DNA from: Okapia johnstoni
Taxonomy: Eukaryota; Chordata; Mammalia; Artiodactyla; Giraffidae
Reading direction: 5' to 3'
DNA: 64,000 nt
Assembly (NCBI GenBank): GCA_024291935.2
Contig: CM044311.1
Location: forward strand, 29,392,001 to 29,456,000
In this document: positions 24,833 through 36,011 of the stretch, in pieces
How the letters are laid out: each line of letters starts with the position of its first letter
How positions within the stretch are numbered: position 1 is the first letter of the stretch
The notes under the pieces: generated by a model
The model's input: only the letters and a program-made list of their open reading frames with translations
What the model was told of the DNA's origin: nothing
The model's database searches: none
Translations under genes and position numbers: made by a program

Positions 24833-25044
24833 GTGAAAATGTTAGTTGCTCAGTAATGTCCGACTCTTTGTGACCCCATGGACTGTAGCCCGTCAGGCTA
24901 CGCTGTCCATGGAATTCTCCAGGCAAGAATACTGAAGTGAGTTGGCATCCCTTCTCCAGGGTATCTTCCTGACCCAGGGACTGAAGCCAGGTCTCCTGCA
25001 TTGCAGGCAGATTCTTTACTGTCTGAACCACCAGTGAAGCCCAG
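24833..25044 (-). mobile_element. Bov-tA SINE, full length
   Basis: Antisense Bov-tA from GTTAGTTGCTCAGTAATGTC to GAACCACCAGTGAAGCCCAG. Perfect 10-bp duplication TTAATGGTAT at 24,823-24,832 and 25,045-25,054. Confidence 0.96.
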
Positions 25045-25054
25045 TTAATGGTAT

Positions 25055-25477
25055 AATTCAAACTAAGAAATCAGCAAAGAAAAAAATCAAATAATCCTTC
25101 TTTATTCATTCAGTAAACATTAGATTACTACCTCTGGGTTACTTGCTGTAGGTGATAGAAAGAGTGCTTTGACATAGCTCCTTAAGAATCCCATTACAAG
25201 CTTATTTTTATAGGAATGTAGAAGATTTTTACATAAATAACCATAATTCAAGAGAGAGAGAGTGAAAAGTACAATAAAACACCAAAGCAAACTGCTGGAG
25301 AAGGTCAGTATAGGGGGGAATGATCCTAAAACAATATTTGCCTGTAATATTAATGTGACTATCTTTTCCAGGCAGCCCTCAGCCCATTGTCAAACTGAAC
25401 TTTGAAGCTCCCTTGAATCTTGCCTTTAAGTTCTTGTGTTTTACTATTTTTGGAAGTTCTCAGTTTCTTCATATAAT
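25055..25477. other. No gene or clear repeat seen
   Basis: AT-rich, with a short (AG)n run near 25,251-25,262. Nothing coding is supported. Confidence 0.5.
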
Positions 25478-25650
25478 AGCAAATACTTAATGTATGCTAT
25501 GCATCAAACTATTCTGTGTGGGTTTTTTGTAGACATGAATTAATCCTCACAATGAACTATAACAGAATTACCATTGTCTTCCTCACTTCACAGATGAGGA
25601 AATGGAGAATCAGAGTCATTAAATTAACTCAGGTTTCTAAAATATCAGCC
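25478..25650 (-). mobile_element. MIR SINE
   Basis: Antisense MIR. GAATTAATCCTCACAATGAAC and ACTTCACAGATGAGGAAATGGAG are characteristic of the reverse complement, followed by the GTCATTAAATTAACTC segment. It ends where the BOV-A2 at 25,667 begins. Confidence 0.78.
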
Positions 25651-25666
25651 CTCACCAGACTTGTTT

Positions 25667-25945
25667 GCTGCTGCTGCTGCTGCTAAGTCGCTTCAGTCGT
25701 GTCTGACTCTGTGCGACCCCATAGACGGCATCCCACCAGGCTCCGCCGTCCCTGGGATTCTCCAGGCAAGAATACTGGAGTGGGTTGCCATTTCCTTCTC
25801 CAGTGCCTGAAAGGGAAAAGTGAAAGTGAAGTCGCTCAGTCGTGTCCGACTCTTAGCGACCCCATGGACTGCAGCCTACCAGGCTCCTCCGTCCATGGGA
25901 TTTTCCAGGCAAGAGTACTGGAGTGGGGTGCCATTGCCTTCTCCG
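25667..25945 (-). mobile_element. BOV-A2 SINE (two units), recent insertion
   Basis: Antisense double Bov-A unit with a (GCT)n tract at 25,667-25,684 that is the complement of its (CAG)n tail. Perfect 13-bp duplication ACCAGACTTGTTT at 25,654-25,666 and 25,946-25,958. CpG sites are still present (CAGTCGTGTC, CCGCCGTCC), consistent with youth. Confidence 0.97.
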
Positions 25946-25958
25946 ACCAGACTTGTTT

Positions 25959-26607
25959 ACCCCTTCTCAAATGGTAATACTCCTGGCCTCTTCTATGAGA
26001 AGTCCCCTCCTGCTTTTCTCTCCCCTGTTCATCCTCCCACAAAAGCTTACCTCTTATTTCTTCAAGTAACCTCTTTTACCAGATGATTCCACATTTGCTT
26101 GTGCATAGCAGACCTCAAACATGTTTGTCATATAAAGTAAATGGATAAGTATATAAATGCATGCTAAGTTTTAGCAAATTATTTAATAGCCTAAAGTTGT
26201 ATCTATTCTTCTGCCAAATAAATTAGATTTTAGTATATTCAAAGGCATGACTCCAGTGATGAAAATTTTACCCTATGAGTGAAGCAGATGGTTAACCATG
26301 GTATGTTCTAATAGCTCACTTTCATAGTACTCAAGTATAGTCCTCTTTCTCCTATCAAAAAGTGCATGTTATTTTCTGAGATGCAAATGCATGTCTCTTT
26401 TATTGAAAATAAACAGGTATGGAAAACCAAAGAATCAGATCTATTAGAGACCCTTTATTTATCTGCTATCCTTATTTTTATGTTATGCTTTAATGTATAG
26501 AGTTATGAATTATGAGGTTTTAAAAATTCATTCAGAACAGATAGTCTTTACATCTTTAGAACATTTTTTATTTTTGTGAAACAATTTTTTTCTCTCAACT
26601 AACTAGT
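25959..26607. other. No gene or clear repeat seen
   Basis: AT-rich sequence without supported exons. Confidence 0.5.
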
Positions 26608-26701
26608 TGGGATCCAGGGTATCTTCCCAACCCAGGGATCGAACCTATGTCTCCTTCATTGGCAGGTGTGTCCTTTACCACTGAGCCACCAGGGAAGCCC
26701 C
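26608..26701 (-). mobile_element. Bov-tA SINE head fragment
   Basis: Antisense head only: CAACCCAGGGATCGAACC, then CTGAGCCACCAGGGAAGCCC. The Bov-A body is absent, so this is a 3'-truncated or deleted copy. Confidence 0.88.
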
Positions 26702-26702
26702 C

Positions 26703-26925
26703 ATAGTTTGTAATACTGTATTGTATAATTGAAAAGTTGCTAAGAGTAAATGTTAAAAGTTCTTCACTGCAAGAAAAAATCTGTATGGTGGTGGAAGTGA
26801 ACTAGATTTTTGTGATCATTTACATATATATACAATATATATTCAATAAGTATAAATATTGAATTATTGTGCTGTATACCTGAAACCATCATGTTGGTAT
26901 ATATCAATTGTACCCCAATAAAAGG
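26703..26925 (+). mobile_element. Old L1 3' UTR end
   Basis: The end GTGCTGTATACCTGAAACCATCATG ... ATCAATTGTACCCCAATAAAA matches the conserved tail of older artiodactyl L1 elements, including the AATAAA signal. The upstream limit is approximate. BovB sequence begins immediately at its A-rich end. Confidence 0.72.
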
Positions 26926-27637
26926 AGGAGAGTGAAAAAGTTGGCTTAAAGCTCAACATTCAGAAAACTAAGATCATGACATCCAGTCCCATCACTTCAT
27001 GGCAAATAGATGAGGAAACAGTGGAAACAGTGGCTGACTTTATTTTTCTGGGCTCCAAAATCACTGCAGATGGTGATTGCAGCCATGAAATTAATAGACG
27101 CTTACTCCTCGGAAGGAAAGTTATGACCAACTTCGACAGCATATTGAAAAGCAGAGACACTACTCTGTCAACAAAGGTCCATCTAGTCAAGGGTATGATT
27201 TTTCCAGTGGTCATGTATGGTTGTGAGAATTGGACTATAAAGAAAGCTGAGTGCAGAAGAATTGATGCTTTTGAACTGTGGTGTTGGAGAAGACTTTTGA
27301 GAGTCCCTTGGACTGCAAGGAGATCCAACCACTCCATCCCGAAGGAAATCAGTCCTTAATATTCATTGGTAGTACTGATGCTGAAGCTGAAACTCCAATA
27401 CTTTGCCACCTGATGCAAAGAACTGACTCATTTGAAAAGACCCTGATGCTGGGAAAGATTGAGGGCAGGAAGCGAAGGAGACAACAGAGGATGAGATGGT
27501 TGGATGGCATCACCGACTCAATGGACATGGGTTTGGGTGGACTCTGGGAGTTGGTGATGGACAGGGAGGCCTGGCGTGCTGCGGTTCATGGGGTCGCAAA
27601 GAGTCAGACACGACTGAGTGTCTGAACTGAACTGAAC
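26926..27637 (+). mobile_element. BovB LINE 3' fragment
   Basis: Sense BovB from GAGAGTGAAAAAGTTGGC to GAACTGAACTGAAC. A 127-codon open stretch (26,976-27,359) and a 115-codon stretch (27,278-27,625) encode the C-terminal part ([36 protein letters not shown]). One frame shift near 27,360 separates them. It is 5' truncated after the catalytic domain. Confidence 0.95.
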
Positions 27638-28334
27638 ACAAAACAAAACCCTACTATCAACAAAATATTCTGATTGAGATGATGTGATAATCCCTTGGAT
27701 ATTCTTCCAAACATCTTTCCCCTAGTTCCCTCTGATGTTGCTTTTCTGATTTAGAAGTAAAGGCTCGCAAGCTCTTTTCCAGTCCAAAGTGCATGAATGT
27801 GTTACTATGTGATGGTTACCAATAAAAGCAGAAAAGGAATTTTATCATAGTAAGCAGAGAGGCATCAGAGAAATGAGCTAAAACATGGAATGGCTCATAG
27901 ACAGTTGTTCAGTGTCAAAATATTTTCACTAGAAAATCCATTAGATTCAGCTCGAAGTTAAAACCATTTTAGAGAAGAACAAAATGAAGTATATGAAAAA
28001 GGTATGTGAAAAAATATTGTACTCTATGCTAAGATGAATACCTCCCAGAGTGTTGAAAGGTTGGTGGTCTTTTCCTTTGAGGAAGCTAAAAGGTCAGGAA
28101 ACACAAAGATGTTTGTGTGCTGTCATTTGCACAGTTACTAATTTTTCTCATTATTTCCATAATGAGATGTACTATTTCAACAGAGTCCCTCTTGGGAGTT
28201 GATTTTAGTGTTGTCAGGCAGGCAGCTCTTTTACTTTCATGTATGACCTTGGCCAAAGAGTTCATATACAGTTTTCATTTATTCAGCAAGAAAGTATAAA
28301 TTTATTATTATTTTTTCACTACTCTTCATTACTA
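27638..28334. other. No gene or clear repeat seen
   Basis: AT-rich sequence. A 60-codon frame at 28,117-28,299 is unsupported. Confidence 0.5.
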
Positions 28335-28455
28335 TACTGTAAATTCCATGAGGTCAAAGACCATATCAAGTTTGAACTCCCCTCATCTTACACAGGGTTT
28401 AGACAACATTAGCATGGGAACATATTTTTTTAAATAAATTAAAGAATGATTAAGT
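28335..28455 (+). mobile_element. L2 LINE 3' end
   Basis: CTGTAAATTCCATGAGGTCAAAGACCATATC, then a TTACACAGGGTTTAGACAACATTAG-like block and a TAAATAAATTAAAGAATG end, matching the L2 3' terminus in order. Confidence 0.72.
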
Positions 28456-28904
28456 TTAACTAAATGCTTTGGTTTCAGCTCTGGTCCAGGAATTTAGATT
28501 GATAATATGTGGAAAACATAAAATTTGGGGACAAAAATCCCTCTCCTTAGAGGTTTTTGTCTACTTGAACATTAAATATATGCACATAAGATTTTAAGGA
28601 AGAATAACTAGGCTTTTGTGTGTATATGAATGTTTAACCTAAGCCTTATGTCTATTCAAACCATTTTATTAAAAGTTCTCTTTATACAATGCTTATTGAT
28701 AGTTTATATGTGGAAAAAACTATAAAAAGTTGCGAATAAGCATTGCAAAGAAGAAATAGAGTATTGTTATCATTCAAAGGAGGGAAACATTTATGTTGGA
28801 TAAACAAATCAGAAAGATTTATGGGTATATGTGCACTGAGTATTGAAGGATAGTTATGACATTATTATGCCAAATAGAAAAATTAAGTGTACATATTATC
28901 TTTT
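28456..28904. other. No gene or clear repeat seen
   Basis: AT-rich sequence without supported exons. Confidence 0.5.
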
Positions 28905-28913
28905 TGTTTTAAT

Positions 28914-30065
28914 TCAGTTCAGTTTAGTTCAGTCACTCAGTCATGTCCAACTGTTTGTGACCCCATGGACTGCAGCACACCAGGCCTCCATATCCATCAC
29001 CAACTCCCGGAGTTTACTCAAATTCATGTCCATTGAGTCGGTGATGCCTTCCAACCATTTCATCCTCCGTCGTCCCCTTCTCCTCCTGCCCTCAATCTTT
29101 CCCAGCATCAGGGTCTTTTCAAGTGAGTCAGCTCTTCATATCAGGTGGCAAAGTATTGGAGTTTCAGCTTCAACATCAGTCCTTCCAATGAACACCAGGA
29201 TTGATTTCCTTTAGGATAGACAGGTTGGATCTCCTTGCAGTCCAAGGGACTCTCAAGAGTCTTCTCCAACACCACAGTTCGAAAGCATCAATTCTTTGGT
29301 GCTCAGCTTTCTTTATAGTCCAACTCTCACATCCATTCATGACTACTGGAAGAACTATAGCTTTGACTAGATGAACCTTTGCTGACAAAGTAATGTCTCT
29401 GCTTTTTAATATGCTGTCTAGTTTGGTCATAACTTTCCTTCCAAGGAGTAAGCACCTTTTAATTTCATGGCTGTAGTCACCATCTGCAATGATTTTGGAG
29501 CCCAAAAAAATAAAGCCTGCCACTGTTTCCCCATCTATTTCCCATGAAGTGATGGGACTAGATGCCATGATTTTAGTTTTCTGAATGCTGAGCTTTAAGC
29601 CAACTTTTTCGCTCTCCTCTTTCACTTTCATCAAGAGGCTCTTTAGTTCTTCTTCACTTTCTGCCATAAGGGTGGTGTCATCTGCATATCTGAAGTTACT
29701 GATATTTCTCCTGGCAATCTCGATTCCAGCTTGTGCTTCATCCAGTCCAGCGTTTCTCGTGATGCACTCTGCATATAAGTTAAATAAGCAAGGTTACCGT
29801 ATACAGCCTTGACGTACTCTTTTTCCTATTTGTAACCAGTCTGTTGTTCCATGTCCAGTTCTAACTGTTGCTTCTTGACCTGCGTACAGATTTCTCAAGA
29901 GGCAGTCAGATGGTCTGGTATTCCCATCTCTTTCAGGATTTTCCACAGTTTATTGTGATCCACACAGTTGAAGGCTTTGGCATAGTCAATAAAGCAGAAA
30001 TTGATATTTTTTGGAACTCTCTTGCTTTTTCGATGATCCGGTGGATGTTGGCAATTTGATCTCTG
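28914..30065 (-). mobile_element. BovB LINE 3' fragment, well preserved
   Basis: Antisense BovB starting with its TTCAG-rich 3' end and running through reverse transcriptase to GGCAATTTGATCTCTG. A 163-codon open stretch lies at 29,176-29,667 on the minus strand ([20 protein letters not shown]). TGTTTTAAT at 28,905-28,913 and 30,066-30,074 is a probable 9-bp target duplication. It is 5' truncated. Confidence 0.94.
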
Positions 30066-30074
30066 TGTTTTAAT

Positions 30075-30408
30075 CAGATGTAGTATTAATATGAATAAAA
30101 TAGAATGCAAATAATCATACCTTGATCAGTCTTTTATCATTATTTATAAGCATAATTTATTCTTAATTAGTTGATTACTGATTGGCATTGACGTACATGC
30201 TTTAAAATTTCTTATCTCCTGTGAACCAATTACATCTCTCTTTATTTCTGAATTGTCTTGAAAATAAGGACAAATAAAGACCACCCTGAGTAATTTCTAC
30301 AATGGAGCACAGAATGAATAATTAAAGTGGATTTGGTTACAGAAAATCTGATTCTCCTTCATTTACTTAATATTTTTTTCCACCAATAATATATATTAGT
30401 ATATATTC
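30075..30408. other. No gene or clear repeat seen
   Basis: AT-rich sequence without supported exons. Confidence 0.5.
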
Positions 30409-30617
30409 TATGTGTGTATGCTCAGTCATATCCAACTCTTTGTGACACCATGGACTCTAGCCCGCCAGGCTTCTCTGTCCATGGAATTTTCCAGGCAAGA
30501 ATACTGGAGTGAATTGCCATTTCCTTCTCTAGAGTGTCTTGCTGACCCAGGGTTTGAACCTGAATCTCTTGCATCTCCTGATTGGCAGGTGGATTCTTTG
30601 TCACTGCACCACCTGAA
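30409..30617 (-). mobile_element. Bov-tA SINE
   Basis: Antisense Bov-tA from GCTCAGTCATATCCAACTC to TTGTCACTGCACCACCTG. An extra GATTGG block lies in the head region. No convincing duplication. Confidence 0.92.
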
Positions 30618-30778
30618 GATTGAAGTAAATTTAGTTTTCAATTCTATTTAATATGCTGGAAGCTTGAACAGACAGTGAATATTTCATATTAGATTAGTTG
30701 AATGATTTCTTTTTTTTAAATTTGATATTAATGAATAATTGCCTACTCTTAATAGGAAACAAGTGTGTTGTTGGTTTG

Positions 30779-30828
30779 TGTGTGTGCGCTCAATTGCTCA
30801 GTTGGGTCTAACTCCATGGACTGTGTTG
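30779..30828 (-). mobile_element. Short Bov-A SINE fragment
   Basis: Only the antisense 3' tip is present: GCTCAATTGCTCAGTTGGGTC, then ACTCCATGGACTGTG. It lacks the middle and head. Confidence 0.7.
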
Positions 30829-31261
30829 TTGTTTTACTAGGCTTTTTATTGTAAAAAGGCGATACCCATTTTAGGCTTCTTGGAAGAGCCAATAAAAATC
30901 TGACCTTTTTTTTCAAATGCAAAGTTCAACTCACATGTGACTGAAAATTGATTTTAGTGATATTGAATATCATTTCCCTTTCCTAATTCTGACTGTTATT
31001 CTTTTATAAGTAATCATCATGATTAGCATGCATCTAAACTGTTGCTTGGAGTCCTTGACTACTCATTAATCTCATCATGATGCTGGAAATTCATCAGACT
31101 CCTGGGGTGTATTTGTTGATATTAATAGTTCTATTATCTTTATTGGTTCAACCACACAATGTCATCTAAGATGCTGCAAGACCTTGTACACAGAATATGG
31201 ATTATGGGACATAAAATTTCCATTTTTATTTAGGCTCAGAAGCTTAGAATCTCTGTGTCTT
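30829..31261. other. No gene or clear repeat seen
   Basis: AT-rich sequence without supported exons. Confidence 0.5.
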
Positions 31262-31347
31262 TTTTCTTTCTTTTTTTGGCCATGCCTCACAACTTGTGGA
31301 TTAAACTGGAGCTGGGGTCCTAACCACTGGACCGCCAGGGGATTCCC
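31262..31347 (-). mobile_element. CHR-type tRNA-Glu SINE, short copy
   Basis: Antisense: TTTTTTTGGCCATGCC, ACAACTTGTGG, then GTCCTAACCACTGGACCGCCAGGG, the complement of a tRNA-Glu-like head. It is shorter than usual because the middle is deleted. Confidence 0.82.
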
Positions 31348-31849
31348 TGAGTCTCTGTGACCTTCCTTGAGCAGATAGATTACTTAGTCTCTTAATTCTT
31401 AAAATACAAAACAGAGTTGCTTATAATGTTTCACAGAATTGTGGCATAGATTAACTTGTATGGAAATGAGGTTATTAAATAAAGAACCCAATATTTAATA
31501 AGTGTTAGTTGCCTTTGTAGGAATCTTGAATTGTCATGACTAGTAGATTGCTGGTTTGGGTTAGAAAACCCCGATCACACCCCACCTGTGTGAAAATAAC
31601 CACTCTTTGGACTTTGTAGTCCCAGAATCTAGGCAAGTTTACCATCTCTGAACAGAGCATAATATTAATACACATATATCCTCAAGCCACCCATTTACTT
31701 TTTGGCACATGTGAATTACTGGATATGTTTAGGAAGAATTCTGAGGCTATTGATCACTTAAACCGACAAGGGAAGGTTAGATGCCAGAGTTACAGCTGGT
31801 TGCCTCCTCCAGCCTATTTCTCCGGTGTCCACAGAAGGCATCTCTGTGG
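31348..31849. promoter_or_regulatory. Presumed upstream/promoter region, no clear elements
   Basis: This lies directly upstream of the GC-richer block with the probable first exon. GC content rises after about 31,790. I see no convincing TATA box at a sensible distance and no repeat. The promoter role is inferred only from the position of the exon. Confidence 0.35.
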
Positions 31850-32220
31850 CTCCTGGGACTCCAGGGTCAGGCAGGAGGGACTTAACCGCCCACCGTCTGC
31901 CCGGGAGGAGCTGGGAACCTCCTGATTAGCACCACGGACAGCTCGCGTGTCTGGAGGAGGGAGGCAGCAGGACTCCGCTCTGCGCCACCGCCAGGAAGAC
32001 GGAGTGCAGTAGCGGCAGACGGGGGAGGAGAGCAGAGAGGAGAGGAAGGACGGCTGCTCCAGAGTGGGGAGTGGAAGAAAACCGGGCGCAGTCTGAGCAT
32101 CAGGTCCGGGGGTAGACGCTCAGCTCCACTGCCCTCCTCACTCAGGCAGACGCTTCTGAGCTTCCCCCGGTTGTTTCCCAGTCCCGCTGGGCGGAGGCTG
32201 CCGTCTAGACCTGATTCCAG
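31850..32220 (+). other. Probable untranslated first exon (5' end undetermined)
   Basis: A locally GC- and CpG-rich block stands out from AT-rich surroundings and ends in an ideal splice donor: the exon ends GATTCCAG and the intron starts GTGAGTTAAG at 32,221. No ATG occurs between about 31,785 and the donor, as suits a 5' untranslated exon. A GGGCGG box lies near 32,189. The transcription start cannot be read from sequence, so the left limit is nominal. The next coding exon I can support on this strand is at 58,570-58,691, whose ATG lies just inside its acceptor. That fits an upstream non-coding exon. The link between them is inferred. Confidence 0.62.
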
Positions 32221-33185
32221 GTGAGTTAAGCAGGCAGATCTACTGAAAGGTCTGAAACTAGAGGCTTCGAATTGTCGAGGTTTGACCGCTTCTCAAGCGC
32301 TGGGGGCTTTGCAGTGTTTCACAAAGTCACGGACAGACTGGTCTTATCGTTGGCCGCAAGGGCTGAGGATGGGCAGTGCAGAGGGGTGTGTTGGGGTGGG
32401 AGGTTGTGATCCTCCCGGCAAGGATGGGGAGGTTTAGAGGAATTCAACTGAAGTGAGTGGGCTTTAAAAATGTCCCCAAATGCACACGTTATATGTAAGC
32501 CTTCTCAACAGGCATTTGCTTTGCTGGCAGCCCATTTTGTCCTTCTGTCCCTCCTCGTTTTGGCTCAAGATCTGTTCTCCAAGCCAAGTCAAAGGATTTG
32601 GAAGGTGTGGATTTAGGGGGTCTGGGTACACAACGGGACAGGGCAACTTTGCCCTCTAAGTGGAAAGTGGGATTTCTTTCTCCCTAATTTACCAGAGGGT
32701 AACCCTCTGAATAACTGGAGGTTCTTTTTGCTCTGTATCCTCCCTAAGCTTCTTAAAAGGCTAGGAACTCCAGGCTATCTAGAGGAGCTCTGAAGTCTGA
32801 TGGTAATTTAGCTTAATAGCATGGTGATTCATTCATCTCTTCTTCATCCTTTGTTTGCAAATTATTCCCATTTTGGATTTCTTTAACATCACAACTTTTA
32901 AGTGTCTGACTGACAGGTAATATGTTTCTCATTCTACAGATGTATGGGAAAGTGATGAGTTCACATTGAGAGGAGAGCGAGTTTGTTTTCAAGGAGGAAC
33001 TTTGGGGAAAGGGAGTGATGAAGAAATTGTGGGAACAAAGTTAGTAAAATTTCCCACAGGACTCCCTTAATTTTTTTCACATTTGCTTCATTAAAAAAAA
33101 TCTAATTTGTGTGTGTGTGTGCAGCAAATCTCCTAAAATGTGTTATGAGTTTGTTTGGTGTAGAAGTTACTTCATAACTAGATAC
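32221..33185 (+). other. Start of inferred first intron
   Basis: CpG-containing sequence continues to about 32,360, then becomes AT-rich. A short (GT)n run is at 33,106-33,122. No coding exon or repeat is supported. The 60-codon minus frame at 32,464-32,646 is unsupported. Confidence 0.45.
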
Positions 33186-33300
33186 ATGCTCAGTCATGTT
33201 TGACTCTTTGCAACTCTATGGGCTGTAGCCCTCCAGGCTCCTCTGTCCATGGGATTTCCCAGGCAAGGATACTGGAGTGGTTTGCCAGTTCCTACTCCAT
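33186..33300 (-). mobile_element. Bov-A SINE fragment
   Basis: Antisense body only, from GCTCAGTCATGTTTGACTC to TTTGCCAGTTCCTACTCC. The head is missing. Confidence 0.88.
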
Positions 33301-33716
33301 TCTTACTAGGAGCATAATCTTATAATTGCCATGGCCACAAGAGTGTTCTAAACGTTTTGCTTTCGGGTGGTTGGGGTAGCTATTTTTGTTTTTGGATTCA
33401 ACACTTACTCCATGGGCCTTGCTGGATACTTTTTAGTAGAGTTGCTATGCATACAATTAGTCATGTGGGCTACTGTGCATTTTGATAGTAGTGAATTATA
33501 CAAATTATAAATTTAGCAAATAAATATTAGAATTCAAATTTGGGGATGAAATTTAAATGTCTTCAAGTATTTAGTAAATTTTCTAAAAGAGCCAGTGTCA
33601 TTTTATACTTAAATGAGAGCTTACTGGTTTTTCACATTGAGACATATGCATCTCAAGTTTTAGTGATTAAAGTATAATATTTTACTTTGCTCTTCTTTTA
33701 ACTTAACATCAGCCTG
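33301..33716. other. No gene or clear repeat seen
   Basis: AT-rich sequence within the inferred intron. Confidence 0.5.
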
Positions 33717-33885
33717 GATTTAACATATCTTTTTTATGTCTACCACTGTAAGCCAGGTTCTTTCATATGTATTCCATTTCTAATAATATCTAGAGTTTAG
33801 ATAGAACAGTAATGCTTGTTCCATTTTTCAGGTAAAGAAACCATGATATAGTGGGATTGATTTTCCCAAATTTCTACAATTTCTA
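33717..33885 (-). mobile_element. Possible MIR remnant
   Basis: A weak match in antisense order: CATATGTATTCCATTTCTAATAATATC, then GTTCCATTTTTCAGGTAAAGAAACC. Very diverged. Confidence 0.45.
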
Positions 33886-35243
33886 TATTGTATATAGAAT
33901 ACAGTACAATAGAAATATTCTATATTTCTATAACATCATAATGTTATAAACCATGAATTTAAGCCTCAGATATTCAACTAAAATTTCAGTTCTTGAAAAA
34001 AATGTATAGCTGCTTTTAGTTGAGACTACTGCAGTAGTGATACATGACTATTACTTATGTAAAAATATCTTAAAATATATCTTGTTATTTCTTATTTATT
34101 AAGCCTGCTTTCACTTTTTATGTAAAAGATGCTTTAATTGTGCAGAGTTGTGCTCATAGTCTCCTCATCTTCATGCAATTATGAAAACTCCTAACAGCTG
34201 ACTTTGTATCCTCTTTAATAGAGTGGATTGAAAGGCCAACTCAGTATTATACTAAGAATATTCTGGGGAAGAGTTTATGTCTTATAATCAAGATAGAAGA
34301 TGGTCTACATTTAGATGCATCTTAAAACGGCAAAATGAGAACTTGAATCTATAGCTACAACTTTCTTTCAGAGTAAACTGCCAGACTTGATATTGAACAG
34401 TCTTTAAGATACCTTGAGAACACTGGGAGATATGGTATATCTAGCATTGGATGCATGGAAGAGGAGGGTTAGGAACTGAATGGTTGTATATTTTAATATG
34501 TGGCCACACTCATAAAAAGTTTCCCGTGCTATATATGTCATGAGAGTTTTGGTGTCTGATATGATGTGGTTCAAAGTAAGCTCATTGTAACTTGTAGGAG
34601 TGAAAAAACCTATAATCTTGATTCAGCTTTTTCCTTTTCATTCTTCAGTGATAAAAATCTTCTCTACATTAGCCTTTAAAGAGCCCATTTGAGTTTCAAA
34701 AAAAGGTTGTTTTTTGCCCCAAGGAGGGGGTTGTGTTTGTGTGTAGAGGCACACTCAGCAGACAGTTAAGGCATATGAGAAGAAAGTGAGCAGGAAGAGT
34801 AAATAATTTACAGGGAATTTCTTGAAATCTCATATACTTTGAAACTTTTTTTCCATTTATGCACATAACATTTATAGCTGAATTTGGGAACTAAAGATGT
34901 GGTACACAACTTTATATCTGATTGCAGAATTCCAGTACACTCATTGCTCAGATGTTCTTGAATTTATCTGGATAATAAGTTCTATGGCTCTTGACCATCT
35001 GATCAGTTTCCTTTAGGTCCTGGCACTAAAAGGATAGCTTAAATGATTTTTTTTAAAATCTCAAGATGTCCTCTTCTCTCAGAACCCATAGAGCAGCCCA
35101 AGCAGGATATGTGTGAGGCTTCTCTTCATTTTAACCTGAGAGAAGAGGTCCCCTTGAGAGTATTGACCAAAGCCTTGTTTCTCTTCCTTTGCAATAATTT
35201 CAGATAGACAGCTGAGCAAGGAAGGATGGAGACAGAATAAGAG

Positions 35244-35245
<2 letters not shown>
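33886..35245. other. No gene or clear repeat seen
   Basis: AT-rich sequence within the inferred intron, without coding signal. Confidence 0.5.

Positions 35246-35317
<72 letters not shown>
35246..35317. repeat. (AT)n microsatellite
   Basis: About 36 uninterrupted AT dinucleotides following GAGGAG. Pure and long, so probably polymorphic in length. Confidence 0.97.
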
Positions 35318-35322
<5 letters not shown>

Positions 35323-35618
35323 ATCCCTCATGAAAAAATGAGGAGCATTATACAATTGAACATACTATTCAGAAATAGTTATCTACAAACATTTTTGATC
35401 AAGAGAGATTTGTATACACATTTTAGTAGAATATCTAGTCAATTTGTAGTCATTTCTGAACGATACAGGGAGTTGGAAATAAGATGAATAATAGGACTCA
35501 ATCCTGTTGGGGAACTGCGGGAGCCAGTACAGACTATGTACAGGGCAAGGGAATGGGGAAGTTTTTTCAATAAATCATCATTGATTAAGAGCTGATCTAG
35601 AAATAGTGTTGAGGAACA
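35318..35618. other. No gene or clear repeat seen
   Basis: AT-rich flank between the microsatellite and a BovB fragment. Confidence 0.5.
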
Positions 35619-35726
35619 TTGTTGTTCAGTTGCTAAGTCATGTCTGACTCTTTGTGACCCCATGGACTGCAGTATGCCAGGCCTCCCTGTCCCTCACTAT
35701 CTCCCAGAGTTTGCCCAAGTTCATAG
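35619..35726 (-). mobile_element. BovB 3' terminal fragment
   Basis: Antisense BovB end: GTTGTTCAGTTGCTAAGTC, GCCAGGCCTCCCTGTCCCTC, CTCCCAGAGTTTGCCCAAG. Only about 110 bp remain. Confidence 0.85.
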
Positions 35727-36011
35727 GAGACATTAATGCTGTGGAATTTCTGGAAAACCTTAAGCACAGGCTGTCTCCATGATATCGTTTGAGCCATGTG
35801 CATGAGAATAGTGAGTGCTGAGAAGGTGTGTGTGGAATAGTGACAAATTCTGCTATCGGAGTATAATGAACATGCATTTATGAAAGTGAGTGTTTATTTC
35901 ACATATGTAATGCTCATTTGGTCAAGAAATTGGATAACAATTTGTAACAGTGTGAATTGCCTTTTGGACTTTGCTTTCCTAAAATGGCCACATTCACCTG
36001 TTTTGTTGTTT

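Noticed and set aside
24462..25061. Several 60-97-codon frames on both strands
   Set aside because: They are translations of the two Bov-tA SINEs, and the same peptide wording recurs at every SINE in the window.
31725..31925. 66-codon open frame overlapping the probable first exon
   Set aside because: Its ATG lies upstream of the GC-rich block, it stops before the donor and shows no signal or domain. The exon is better read as untranslated.
31882..32100. 72-codon minus-strand frame in the GC-rich block
   Set aside because: GC-rich DNA has few stop codons. Splice signals and ATG distribution favour the plus strand.
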